Positions 45,401 to 56,844 of a stretch of DNA of 64,000 nucleotides are shown piece after piece. The DNA lies in assembly GCF_027942865.1 (NCBI RefSeq), contig NC_134510.1, forward strand, positions 28,003,163-28,067,162, written 5' to 3'. Position 1 is the first letter of the stretch; every line of letters begins with the position of its first letter. The notes under the pieces were generated by a model that searched no databases, was not told the DNA's origin, and saw only the letters and a list, made by a program, of their open reading frames with translations. Source of the stretch: Odontesthes bonariensis (lineage: Eukaryota > Chordata > Actinopteri > Atheriniformes > Atherinopsidae). Position numbers and translations under genes: made by a program.

Positions 45401-48400
45401 TGGAAGACCTGCAGCGTGACCACGAAGAATGTGACACTGTTGTTTTTGCATGCACAACATGCTGCACAGGAACATAAGACTGTCATTATTAAGAGCCCTG
45501 ACACTGATGTAGCAGTCATTGCTGTGAGTCTGCAGAAAGATTTGCCATGCAGCTTGTACTTTTTCACAGGGACGGGCAACAGAACACGCATAATGGACAT
45601 TACCAAGGTGTCATCAGCTCTCGGAGCCAGTGTGTGTTCAGCCTTGATTGGGATCCATACATTCACTGGGTGTGACTCCACAAGGCAAAAAGAAGACATT
45701 TGCTGTGGCATGCGAGAAAGATGTCTACCTGAAGGCTTTCAGAAATGTGGGGACTGAATTTAACTTGGACCAATCTACATTTGCATTACTTTGCAAATAT
45801 GTATGCCATTTGTACGATCAGCCAACCGCAGAAAACATCAATGAGGCTAGGTACAAAGCTTTCTGTATGGCATCATCAGCCTTGCCAGAATTATCTATCC
45901 CCCCAACAAGTGATGCCCTCCACCAGCACTGCAAAAGGGCAAATTATCAGGCTAAAATAATGAGGTCATGTGTAAAGAAAAAGATTGGCGCTCCATCTCC
46001 CACTGGACATGGTTGGCATCTGGAAGATGGAAATCTTGAAGTGACATGGATGACAAGAAATCCAGCCCCTGTTTTACATGTCATACACTGTGGTTGCAGA
46101 GGGAGTGCCTGTGAGACAAAGAGATGCTCCTGTTTCTCTGCAGGACTCTGTTGTACAGACTTGTGCAGGTGTTCCAGCTGTTCAAACACCACAAAGGAAA
46201 CAGAGGATAAAGAAGATGACAGCTGCCCTGACACTGACAGGGGGGAATAGTGTGTGTGTGTGTGCGCGCGTGTTTTTTTTTACCTCTATTCTATTCCATT
46301 TGTATATATGTATATAAGTTTATGCCGGTTGATGTACATGCCGGTTGATGTGTATGCCCTACTTGTTTTGATTTTGTTATGTGTTGTATAGTTATTAGTG
46401 AATACATCAGTAAATGAATACCTGAATGGTCTTTATCATTGATAATTAGAATTATTTCCATTCATTAATAAAAAATGACAACATGAAAAGGTAACCTTAT
46501 CATCCACTTGCACAATAGTTGTTTGTACTACAAATAAAGCACTGTTTGGAATCAATTTAGCCCACGTTACAAACACGTGGATGGTTATCAATAATTATTG
46601 GAATTCCATTAATTGATCAAAATGACAACATGAAAGGTCACTTGCATAATTGTGCTTCGTGCTGTAAATAAAGCACTATTTCGAATTTATTTGGCTCAAT
46701 TCAGAAATACATGAATGAGCATTATCGTTGATAATTATTATTTTATGTTCACTTTAAAATGATATTTTGCGAGATTCCTTTCTGTAGGTTAGATTTGACA
46801 GCACCTGGCAGGTTGTCATTTTTCCAGTTTGTTGTCGTAAATCGGCAACGTGATTGGTCCAGCGCGGTCACGTGGTGTCTTGTGACGTCAAAATCGTCAT
46901 TCAGCCCTGCGGAAAATATTTCTTCAGAAAACGTCTCGGTTTAAAAAAAGTACAGGATTCTGTGACGCGAAACTTTTTTTATATGTGCAAAATAACTTTG
47001 TCATTTTTATCAGCGAACGGGCATGTAATTCGGAGAGCACGGAGCGAGCCTAAACGAAAACGGGGTTCACCTTACGGCCTATTATTCGTGATTGGATCGT
47101 AGCGTACATGGATCCGAATGAAGAGACTTAAAATAACAATGATGATACAGTAAAGGTTTTAGAGCCGTCCGTCTCTGCTCAATGGTTCGTCCCGCTGCGC
47201 TGAAGACGCGCTCACTGCTGCTGCTCGCTGGAATGCAGAGGACGGACCGCGCCAGCCTGGCTAGTTTTGGGATTTAAAAAAAAAAAAAGAAGCTTGATCA
47301 CGCCTGGTCCGGTCAGACCCGAGAATAGTGGCGGGAAATATCGGTTCAAGTTCGGGCTCGGGTGCGGGCAGAGAATCTAAACTCTAGGGGCGAGCAGGTC
47401 GGATCACAGCTGACCCTTCATGGACTATTTGCACCACTCCCCTCGGGCAGGAGGCTTCAGTCCATTCGGACCAGAACCTCCCGTCACAAAAACAGTTTTT
47501 TCCCCCTTGCAGTTGGACTTATGAACACTTCATAATCACCTCATAACCTGCCCCAGTCACTTTACCATCATTAAAATTGCACTAATGAAGCTGCACTGTT
47601 GATGCTCTGTATATTGGATACTGTGTATTGTTGTACACACCTTGTACATTTTATATTCATATATTTTTATTCTTTATTTTTTATTATTATATCCTATGTT
47701 ACATGTTTGCACCTTACGCCGCAGCCATTGTTAGTGAACAGTGTTCAATAAAACGAATTCTGATTCTGATTCTGAACAAAATCAACCCCAGCAATCAGTA
47801 CAGCCTGTAAGTATCTCATTTTATTTTGTTTTAAATGTGTGTTGTGCCATATTCCTGTTGTAAGAATTGCACGTTAGCTCTGGCTTGTTCATCTAAAGGG
47901 AATGAGCTTTCTTTTCAGTCAGTGTATTACTCTATAGCTCTGTTTTCAGTGAGAGCAAGGGCAGCCAATCAAGCAACGGCAACCGAATAGCGCCAACGCC
48001 TACCTGCATTTCATAATGAGGTTGCCAGATAAGCTCTGAAACGATGCCAATAAGGGCAAACGACGCATTCTAAACCCAGCATAGTAACATAGCTGTTTCA
48101 GAGAGCCTTTTAGGGAGGTTCTGAGCCATTACAGACCCAACCAATTTTTTTTGGGCTACATATCACGTCACAGAACAAGGATTAATGCCCCATTCAACCA
48201 TTCTCTATCACCTTTAATCGGGAGCACATTCATGTCTGTTTGGCTAGTTTTGATTTTTCCCTCACTCCTCAAAAAAATGATCCTATTCAACCAATCTGAC
48301 AGTCAAACAATTGGTATGCTGGTAACAGAAATATCTCAGCTATTAGGTAACTTAGCTCCGCAACTGTGGTCTGCCTAACATATAGTCACTGAGACGCTGA

Positions 48401-51028
48401 GGTGTGTGTACATGCAGGAGTAATTCAACTGTGAGATGACAAACAGCTGGATGGAAAATATTTCCACTCGGAAAGTTTTGTCGATGATATTTTTAGACCC
48501 TCATACATAAGTAGAGCTCCTAAGACAGAAAAAGAGTTTGGAGGTGGAAAGGAACAAGTATCTCTAAAGTTTATACGTTTTTTAGGATTACTACTTTTCT
48601 CAGAATTATAGCACATTGCTATTACTGAATTAAACCAGCAATATTAAATAAATAATCGTGTTGGCACTTACTGCATTTGTAGAGAAGATTCAGTTCCTGA
48701 ACATCCCTATTACTAATTTCCAGATTTTGACCAATCACGTCCTGGAATTTCGGATCTTTGGTGATAATTGTTGCGCTGTTTCCATTCGTGAATGCATTTT
48801 TGCTGTAATGCATCACTGACCAGTAGTCGTATGGGACTCCATGGGTGGTGCTTTCATCATTGCCGACCTTTCTGAAATTGTGCTCTTTACCTAGATGACA
48901 CACGTAAAAGCTAAGCATCAATTACAGAAAAGTGACAATTTATAACAAAATGATTCATTTATTGTTGATTTGTAAAAACTTTGTAAAATGTATTTAGTAA
49001 CTTGTTGATTTGTGTAGATAGTGTAAATCTTGACTCAAAAAAGAAAATGTTATAATGACAGTGTGAAACCTTCTAAGACATTGTCCAACACAATTGTGAC
49101 AAATTCGTCTCTGTCATATCTGGACTGTTCATGGTAGAAGCCAAGTGCATGAAGAATCTCATGCTCAGCGGTGTCAATGGAATCACAGAATCTCCCAATG
49201 GAGACGACCTGTCCGTTGGGCTGTGTTCTCCCAATGAATGAAAAACACCTAAAATGGAAAAGGCACTGATCAGTACAATAATAACTTTCTGTAATCATGC
49301 TGCACTGCTTTTCAGGCAAACCGATGCTTAAACTGTTCTGCTTTAGAAGTTTCCATTTTTAATTCATCTAGTATTTAACTATGTAGTGCAGTCTGCTAAG
49401 TGTATTTTCTGTGTCAGAGTCACATCTATTAACAAACTGCAGTACAACAAAAATGTCCAATGATTGTCCAATCTCTTGCTTTCAGTCTTAAACCATATGA
49501 CACACCCCTTTACAAAAATTCAATTTTCCATCCAAATATAAAATTCAAAGTAATGTCATAGCTATCTGGGCCATAGTTTAATGACGTCCCACTTGGCCAT
49601 AATGAAATGATAATCTCCTCATTTAATAAAAAACTGACATGTATTTACTTTTGGGTTTTGTCTAACTGATAAAATGAGAAGCTGTGTTTATATGAATGGT
49701 ACTTTGTTAAAATTAAGTAAAACTAAATACGTACCCATCTCTTTTTTGGAAAGAAATGTAATAATCCTCGGAGTCCCATGGTTTGAAGTCAATGCATGTC
49801 TTCAGCCTGAACTGCTCGAAGGCTCTCAGGATGACTCCTTTGGCATTCATTTCTTCCGTTGATCACGAAAATAATTTTAGAAACAAACAAACTCAAACTT
49901 TAATTAAATCAGTGTATAGGTTAATCTCTGCTGATTTACTTCCTTCACAAACTGTGTATACACGCTAAGCTGAGTGGTGAGAGGGTGCGGCTGTTGAGTA
50001 TGTGCAATAGGATGGGGCAAAAAATGTTTGCGTTTCCTCCTGAACCTGATCCTGTTTCCTCTTTTTTTTTCCCAACTAGTTGTACATGACTGTCAGCAGC
50101 ATCCCGCCTAACCGTAACCGTAACCATTACTTAAGCAATGTCCTGATCAAAAAAAGACAGATAACTTTTTAAAGTATTTACCAAGGCCGCTGTCCAAGAC
50201 ATATGGGACGGGGGATGTCCACAAGTTGTTCCCATCAACAATGCTACTCCTCTGAATGTTTGGAGGCTGAAACATACAAATATGAGTTATGTGAGGTTCA
50301 TGGGTTAGATGAGACAAATATATGGATACTTATGTGTTAATGACACATTTTAAGAGTTTGACTAAAGAAATACTTAATTTACCTCCAGAATGTCATCATC
50401 TAACAAACCTAGGATGTAACATGGAAGTTCACGATTTTAATAAAGAACTCATTATTATGTAATTAAAGGTGCAGGGTCAAAAGTGAAGCTTGTAAAAAAA
50501 ACAATCCACAATAAGTACAACAAAATGATATGAAGATAATTACCTTTGTTTGCCTCTGCAATGGTCTTCTCTTCACCCATATCTATACAAATAGATGAGA
50601 TGCCAACTTATACACTGATTAAGTTAAAGAAATTTCATTAAATACAATCAAATAAATAAAATCAAATAGCTTACCCACTATGTCTGGTTCAGTCTGTAAT
50701 AAAACGTAAAACAGTAACATGAATGAACTTTGGTAAAAATAAATAATTCACACGTAATCATTATTATTTCAGATATGGCCTTATAGTGTAAAGTTTCCAA
50801 ATTTCACATTAAAATCATTGCCGTGTTGAAAATAATCACTTCGTCATTCCTCAAAGCTTTTAAATCATGCTGCTCTTATTTCATAGATTTGTTTCTTAGA
50901 CTGAAAATAAGATGGCTAGAAATCCGATATTTCATTAGAAACAACAATAAGTAAAATCTTACGGTGTTCATTGAGAATACCGATGAAACTGCCAAGTTCA
51001 CCAGGAGAAAAATGTAGCCTTTCATCAT
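39425..51028 (-). CDS. Meprin-like astacin metalloprotease, gene C (apparently intact)
   Basis: Exons: 51028-50963, 50693-50675, 50582-50544, 50408-50383, 50266-50182, 49852-49735, 49248-49070, 48890-48672, 43786-43625, 43482-43252, 41427-40975, 40856-40680, 40094-39989, 39851-39807, 39503-39425. They sum to 2004 nt, in frame, 667 aa. Approximate residues: signal peptide 1-20, propeptide to about 60, astacin domain to about 250 with the HEILH zinc motif near 147 and SVMHY near 200, MAM 255-420, MATH 421-590, linker 591-641, hydrophobic tail 642-667. The zinc motif reads [19 protein letters not shown]. All catalytic residues are present. Introns 8 and 10 contain TTAA-flanked transposons, but exon edges and donors are untouched. 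The tail has a Gly/Ser-rich stretch followed by a hydrophobic run to the stop, which resembles a GPI-attachment signal (inference). Confidence 0.9.
41531..41640. repeat. Three subterminal repeats of the piggyBac element
   Basis: Three copies of a unit of about 33 bp containing CGCCGGTTGTTGCGTAGCGC or a variant, each with the palindrome-like core GTTGCGTAGCGCAAC. Such subterminal repeats are candidate transposase binding sites (inference). Confidence 0.8.
41763..42009 (+). pseudogene. piggyBac transposase N-terminal fragment, frameshifted
   Basis: One frame gives the acidic start [18 protein letters not shown]. The overlapping frame (to 42009) gives [17 protein letters not shown], then DYWRQ and MARDRFDMM, the start of the piggyBac transposase core (the FxGxxxxMGxxxLP ... 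YW ... MxRxRFxxI pattern). The catalytic acids lie beyond this and are missing. It is non-functional. Confidence 0.75.
42121..42839. mobile_element. Unclassified TIR element nested in piggyBac, 719 bp
   Basis: Its ends are inverted repeats GCCGCTTTCGGAC and GTCCGAAAGCGGC. A short frame from 42380 ([15 protein letters not shown]) is present but not recognised as a known transposase. No clear target duplication. Confidence 0.65.
44791..47081 (+). mobile_element. Innermost TIR element with a PIN/FEN-like gene
   Basis: Ends TAGGCTGTAAGGTGAACC and the complement of TAGGCCGTAAGGTGAACC (one mismatch), flanked by TTA on both sides (44788-44790 and 47082-47084). A 3 bp TTA duplication would fit PIF/Harbinger, but no Harbinger transposase is visible. 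It carries the broken gene 45202-46250, then two diverged copies of an AATAAA-containing segment (about 46430-46560 and 46585-46700). Confidence 0.6.
45202..46250 (+). pseudogene. Transposon-borne PIN/FEN1-like, cysteine-rich protein, frameshifted
   Basis: Read across three frames (breaks near 45440 and 45672). Recognisable stretches in order: [10 protein letters not shown], then [14 protein letters not shown], then [14 protein letters not shown], then RANYQAKI, then a cysteine-rich tail [19 protein letters not shown] ... [11 protein letters not shown]. The S-x-DTD-V and h-TGCDST motifs resemble the acidic motifs of XPG/FEN1-type PIN nucleases; that link is my inference. The family is widespread in fish as uncharacterised proteins (recalled). 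It is inactive here because of two frameshifts. Confidence 0.6.
48218..48671. other. Meprin C intron 8, remaining native part
   Basis: Matches 20889-21188 plus 26696-26823 of gene B intron 8, without B's LINE. No other feature seen. Confidence 0.6.
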
Positions 51029-51555
51029 GGTGGTGAATCAAGCAATAAATCAGGGCTTTAATGAAGAGCAATTAAATTAATTCAAATATTTAAATACTGA
51101 AATGCAATAAAAATTACAGTTTAATTCATTCAAGAAAGATCAACGAAGTTTAATTTGTCCATCATCTTTGCTTACCTTCGTCCCCCTTCTGTAACTGTCT
51201 GATCCTCAACTGCAAATGAGAGGTTTTACTGTAATAGGACGGAAGCAGTAAAACCAAAGGTAACCAAACAGGTTTCAAATTGTCAGAGTCATAGCCATTG
51301 TCTGAAGTTATGTCATATACATTAACAATTGTCAGTATGGTTTCTGAGATAAAAGACTTGACTTTGTCATTGTCAGACATCTGAGATATGATCTTTAAAA
51401 GTTTTCAGTCGTTCCATTCCAGCCAGATCACACAAAGTTCACGGGTTTAGTCATTTTGATTACTGTGGGGGGAAAAAAACTGTATATTATTGATAGAAAT
51501 AATAAAGAAAGGCTGTTTATTCTCTGTAGTACACTATATTGTTAATTCTATACAT
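51029..51555. other. Upstream flank of meprin gene C
   Basis: Not homologous to the spacers upstream of genes A and B, so the tandem duplication ends here. It would hold the gene C promoter. No clear TATA box is seen next to the ATG. Confidence 0.4.
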
Positions 51556-51559
51556 GATT

Positions 51560-51945
51560 CATGAAAGAGATAACAGCACAGTTAAGACATATTGTATTTA
51601 GGCTTCAAAAAAATGTATCAGATCAGTTTAAGAGGGGTGTCAGGGTGAAACAGTTTCTTCCCCTCTGCAGCTGGCCTCATAAACAAGAGCAGAGACCCCC
51701 ACTGACACTGACCCCCCACCACCCTCTACACATTACATTAATGTGTACTATCTCCTCCACAGACTGTCTACACAATACCTGTACCAATACCTGTACATAC
51801 TTGTTCCATTTTTTCACTTTTGCTTCCTGTTCTTTTTTATTGTTTTTATTTAACTATCCGTAAAACAAAGCTCTAGCACACCACAACAAATTCCTTGTAT
51901 ACGTAAACCTACTTGGCAATAAAACTGTTTCTGATTCTGGAATGC
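51560..51945 (+). mobile_element. LINE 3' end (same family as 47387-47790)
   Basis: Contains the degraded C-terminal phrase VKQFLPLCSWPHKQEQR and a 3' region ending AATAAAACTGTTTCTGATTC. Heavily 5' truncated. Confidence 0.5.
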
Positions 51946-52843
51946 TCCATTTTTCTAGCTATGAGAATAAACATTTATCTTATGGACACATATTAACAAA
52001 AATGTCCAAGTTGAATAACTAAAATTGTGCACTGCACACAAGATACAGTTTTGCACACTGTGTACACATTTCATATGCTCAAACCCAATTTGCAAAGATG
52101 TTTTCCACTCTTTCTAAGAATCTCAAAGAATTTCCGTGTTATATCTTTTCTACACGATGAAGAATAATAACATTATAGCACCTCGCTTCGGCATGGAAGA
52201 AATATTTACCTTTGATTTACTTCATTTCATGGTACAGTGAAAACTTGTTAGCTTTACAGTTATTTTACTGGAACTTAAGTTACATTGAATGTAATACTTT
52301 GAATAAATCAATAAAGACATCAAATCTTTTAAGTCTAATATTTCACATTTCTTGACACCAGAGCTATATTTCTCTTGATCAGATCCTTTTTTGTAGTCTT
52401 TAGATACACCTGTTCTCAAAATATTCTTAAAATTTCAACCTGGGCTGAATATTTGTAACTTTTCTGTGCTGAAAATGTTCTAACTGCGAAGCTGACAGCC
52501 CTATCAAATGTTTCAAAACCTGCAGAATATCTTAGGCAAGTCAAAGCGTGCATATGGGCAAGACGCACACATTTCCCTTCAGGTCGATAAAGAATTGATC
52601 GTTTTACCGTCTCTTTTGGTGCCACAAACAAATCGCACGTCAAAATTTAAATACTGTATTTGAAAAAACATTTTGATATGTCCTAGTATAATTTAAGTTA
52701 AGTATAATTGAGTATAATTTTTGTTGAGGGCCTTGTTGCCAACTGCTCTTATTCTGATGTCTTCATCAACTGTCATGTAGTCTTGTGTTGAAGTTTATTT
52801 GGTGTAACTTTGGTGTTGCTATGCTTAATAAATTCACTGATAC
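51946..52843. other. No gene seen
   Basis: AT-rich intergenic DNA. The small frames have no recognisable motif. Confidence 0.4.
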
Positions 52844-52854
52844 ATGGTAAATGG

Positions 52855-53703
52855 GGGTCCGGTTTGGCGACCTCAGAATCGGGTCTCTGCTTTTTGCGGA
52901 CGATTTGGTTCTTTTGGCGTCCTCAGGCCGTGACCTTCAGCTCTCACTGGAGCGGTTTGCAGCCGAGTGTGAAGCGGCTGGGATGAGAATCGGCACCTCC
53001 AAATCCGAGACCATGGTCCTCGGCCGGAAAAGGGTGGAATGCTCTCTCCGGGTCGGGAATGAGATCCTTCCCCAAGTGGAGGAGTTCAAGTATCTCGGGG
53101 TCTTGTTCACGAGTGAGGGACGAATGGAGCAGGAGATTGACAGACGGATCGGTGCGGCGTCTGCAGTGATGCGGGCTCTGCACCGGCCCGTCGTGGTGAA
53201 GAAGGAGCTGAGCCAGAAGGCAAAGCTCTCAATTTACCGGTCAATCTATGTTCCTATCCTCACCTATGGTCACGAGCTGTGGGTAGTGACCGAAAGAACG
53301 AGATCGCGAATACAAGCGGCCGAAATGAGTTTCCTCCGCAGGGTGTCTGGGCTCTCCCTTAGAGATAGGGTGAGAAGCTCGGAGGGGCTCGGAATAGAAC
53401 CGCTGCTCCTCCGCATCGAGAGGAGTCAGATGAGGTGGCTCGGGCATCTAGTGAGAATGCCTCCTGGACGCCTCCCCGGTGAGGTGTTCCGGGCCCGTCC
53501 CACTGGGAGGAGGCCCCGGGGAAGACCCAGGACACGTTGGAGAGACTATGTTTCTCGGCTGGCCTGGGAACGCCTCGGGGTCCCCCCAGAAGAGCTGGAG
53601 GAAGAGGCCGGGGACAGGGACGTCTGGGTCTCTTTGCTCAAGCTGCTGCCCCCGCGACCCGATCCCCGGACCAGCGGAAGATGATGGATGGATGGATGGA
53701 TGG
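52855..53703 (+). mobile_element. Rex3 (RTE clade) LINE, 5' truncated
   Basis: 849 bp in GC-rich contrast to its surroundings. The frame is open from the 5' junction to about 53684: SLLFADDLVLLAS (reverse transcriptase active site FADD), FKYLGVLFTSEGR, then RSQMRWLGHLVRMPPGRLP and RRPRGRPRTRWRDY. It ends in a (GATG)n tail, typical of fish Rex3. An exact 11 bp target duplication ATGGTAAATGG lies at 52844-52854 and 53704-53714. The uninterrupted frame implies a young insertion, but the 5' truncation makes it inactive. Confidence 0.88.
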
Positions 53704-53860
53704 ATGGTAAATGGACTGTAGTTATATAGTGCTTTTCTGGTCTGGTTGACCTCAAAGCGCTTTTACACTACAAGCAAGCCGATTCGCAGACGATTGTGCA
53801 TTCCAGTTACCTAAATGTTCATCTAACTGCGTCACAGTAGAGCCCCTCATTTTTGTCTCA
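53704..53860. repeat. Short fish interspersed repeat
   Basis: The phrase TAAATGGACTGTAGTTATAT followed by AGTGCTTTTCTGGTCTGG and CAAAGCGCTTTTACACTACA is a common fish repeat. The Rex3 element inserted at its left end. Confidence 0.5.
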
Positions 53861-56840
53861 TTTTCACGTGTCATTCTCACGTCTCAAATACCTTTAAGAA
53901 TCTGTCATCACATTCAAAAATAAAAAGTCACAAGAAACTAGACAATAACTAATGATATGAGAGTGACATGATGATAAAAGTGTTCTCCTTCTTTCTTTCT
54001 TAACATAAGACAAAATGCTGGTTCGGTAACACCCGCTTTTCCACATTCTATGGAACAAAGTTTCCTTGTACACTCATCAAACACATCTGTCAACCAACTA
54101 ATTTGCACTTTGCTTCTTACATAAAAGTATAATCATAATCTTTGTTACTTTGAAAAAACTCTGGTCTGGTTTATATACCCATGAAATAAAAAGACACTAA
54201 ATTGAATTCAGATTTTTTTTTTTTTTAAAACAATGTTTTTGCTTGATCACTGATGGAAAAGTCTGATGACGTGAAACTTAATTCCTACTTTTCTGCTTCA
54301 TTGGTGTCCAACACAAAACATAATAAAGGACTATGTTCAGTTTTCAGGTGGGATCACATTCGCAGATGTGAGCTTAGAAAGATTGCAGATCAGCCCTGGA
54401 CAAGTCAACAACATACGTCACAGCTGCTCTCAGGATAAACACATTCTTTCTACACCTATGAAACTGTCAACTTCAGAAACTGCAGCTATTGTTGTTTAAC
54501 GCCACAACAGACCTGAATTGGTTGTGATGAAAACTCTGACAGATGGCTGATACTCAGCTGCTGATATGAGCTCATTGAGCATTTGATATGACTGTGTGGG
54601 GTCACAACTTTGGTCGTTGAAGTGTTACGTCCCTTATCGTGCATGTGACTGAAACAGATTAGGCTTTAGATGAGGACATAGATAACAATTTGCAGTTAAT
54701 GCACATCTCTGGGGAGGCTAGGTAATCTAACATGCCACTTGCAGTATATTCTTAGTAAATAAATATTGCTAAAAGTGGTACACATAATGAAGGAAGCTTG
54801 ATTTTTCCCAAAATGTCAAACAATGTCCTCACGAAAGAGCGATGTCAGTTGATACAGACATAAAAGCTTTGGACATATGATTTCTATCAAAAGAAAGTGA
54901 AAAGGGATTTGTATGAACTAATCAAAACTGAGTTGTTTTTAGTCAAAGTTAGTGCACAGGTAGTGATTTACTAAATGAATGTAAATATAAAAACTTATTA
55001 CAGGTTCTATTTTAAAGCCAGTCACAGGTTACTAGAAGACAGTACAAAGTGTCCTCTTAGTCTACTCTGGATTATCCGCATTGTTCATCATATGACAAAG
55101 AAATGCAAACTTCCTGTAAGACAGCTTAGTAGGTAGCTGCATGCTGTAAAGTCACGCAGAGATTCACACCAGGGGAGCTGTACAGAATGACATTTCCTGT
55201 TGAGCAAAGGGAAAATATTTTTAGGACTGGAAATAAAGGCAGATTCATTGAAGTTCGGAATTGGTATCGAGATAGTATGAATTATTGAGCTACACTGTAT
55301 GGTGAAAGAGCAGATTTTCTTAGTTATAATATGTACTCTTCTCAAAAATCACTGCCAGTTACGAGGGACATGCCAGACAGGTTTCCAGAGTTTTGCACTG
55401 ACACTTCAATGTTTCCTCGCGTGTTTGTCTGTTTGAGTTAAAAGATCTGCTAGATTAATAAATGTAAATGTAATGTATTTTCATTTAAAAAAAAAAAACT
55501 TGTTCGATATTGAGTTTAACACCTATGTTCTGTTGATTTTGACTTAACTTTATTAAAGCTGTGGGTCCGACAGATAAAAGCGCTAAAAAAACCACAACAA
55601 TTTATGTATAGTTTTTACAAAGTGAAAGATGTTAAGTAAAAGACAGTTTAGTATGACTAACTGGACCAATGGGTATTTAATTCAGTGTATGATGCACTAT
55701 AAAAAAAGTTGTTATATTCTATTGAAAGTACTGGATGTGGCGACAGTGTTGCTGAAACTTCGACTTGAGATTTAATTTCTTTTAAATCCCAAATTGAACA
55801 AAACCCTCATGGTTCCTTGATGTATAGATGTCTGAATATTCTGTTACTTGATTTTAAATCCATAATACTTCTTCAAGCAAAGGAGTGCACGTAAAGTTTT
55901 AAAACAAGAAAAATTACTTATCTTTAGACTATTTTTGCAGTTCATTATTGTACTGTGATAAAATCATGACTGAGCCACACCTACTTTAAGCAACAGGAGT
56001 GCAGACAAAAACACAAACACATTCTTTTTACGATCACCAAAGGTCTTTAAGTGGGACTATGTCACTTGTGCTTAGTTTTACAAATCAGTGCATAAATGTG
56101 TCTTATGTGTGTTGCTCTCACACAGTTTTGCAGTTGCCTTGAAGTGTTCATTGGACTACCCGGGTCACTGCTTACTTAACCTGTTTGATGTAACAGAATG
56201 TTCATAAAGCACTGGTTAATTATCCACTCTTTTGTCAATGCATTCATGTTTTTTAACTTTCTAAACTCCACAATCCACCTACTTCACCTTACTTTCTCTT
56301 TTGCCCTCTTTTTAATTAACAGAACCACAAGGCATTAGTCATTTAATGATGAAAAGTTGCATTGTGTCACAATAAGCTACTTTCACATTAAAAACCTATA
56401 AATTTAATTTATTTCCAGAGTTTGTGCGTACTTTGTTGCTCTATGCATATTTACACTTGTCATCTTGCTTTATTGTTTGTAATCATTTAATCTAGTTAAG
56501 ACTGTATGGAGGCAGTGGATGTTTTTAAAATGTTTTCAGATGTTTCCTGCTGTCTTTCAGTTTTTGTATCTGTTATCCTCCTCACCCAATTTCTGCACGT
56601 GGCTTTCTTGAATCTGTTCTTTCTATGCCGGAGATTTCGTTGTTTGGGTCCAAGCTGGGTCATTTGTCAGGAAGAAGTGGAACAAAAAGCAGACTGGAAA
56701 TAGGAGTTTTTACCTTTTAAAAAGTCCAAACAAAAATCCGAAAAGATAGGTGAAAAAGCTGATAACTAACCAAACAGCAAAAAGACCAGTGTTGAATTAA
56801 CTCCCACAGAGTTCATTTCAACACTTTTTCAGGGTTTATT
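53861..56840. other. No gene seen
   Basis: AT-rich DNA. A trace of an L2-like tail (AATAAATGTAAATGTAATG) is at about 55460. Short frames without domains. Confidence 0.4.
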
Positions 56841-56844
56841 AAAA

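Larger units (their letters stand above)
44526..47386. mobile_element. hAT-type element nested in the LINE remnant
   Basis: Inverted ends TAGAGCTTAGAT and ATCTAAACTCTA (one mismatch), with an exact 8 bp target duplication GGGGCGAG (44518-44525 and 47387-47394). Its own transposase is absent; most of its length is the element 44791-47081. Confidence 0.82.
44440..47790 (+). mobile_element. LINE 3' fragment split by a hAT insertion
   Basis: The left part (44440-44525) reads [15 protein letters not shown]. The right part (47387-47790) continues QVGSQLTL ... [19 protein letters not shown] ... LAVGLMNTS and stop, then a 3' region ending in TTCTGATTCTGATTCTGA. Joining across one copy of the target duplication restores the frame. 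A second 3' end of this family is at 51560-51945. Confidence 0.65.
43939..48217. mobile_element. TTAA-flanked element in meprin C intron 8 (outer layer of a nest)
   Basis: Ends TTAA-AGGGGATAGAGAAT and ATTCTCTATCACCT-TTAA. The gene B copy of this intron has the empty site with a single TTAA (near 20888). No transposase of its own is visible. It contains a LINE remnant, which contains a hAT element, which contains another TIR element. Kolobok or piggyBac-like by TTAA; superfamily not certain. Confidence 0.82.

Noticed and set aside
53546-53755. Antisense frames over the Rex3 element
   Set aside because: Shadows of the GC-rich reverse transcriptase frame.
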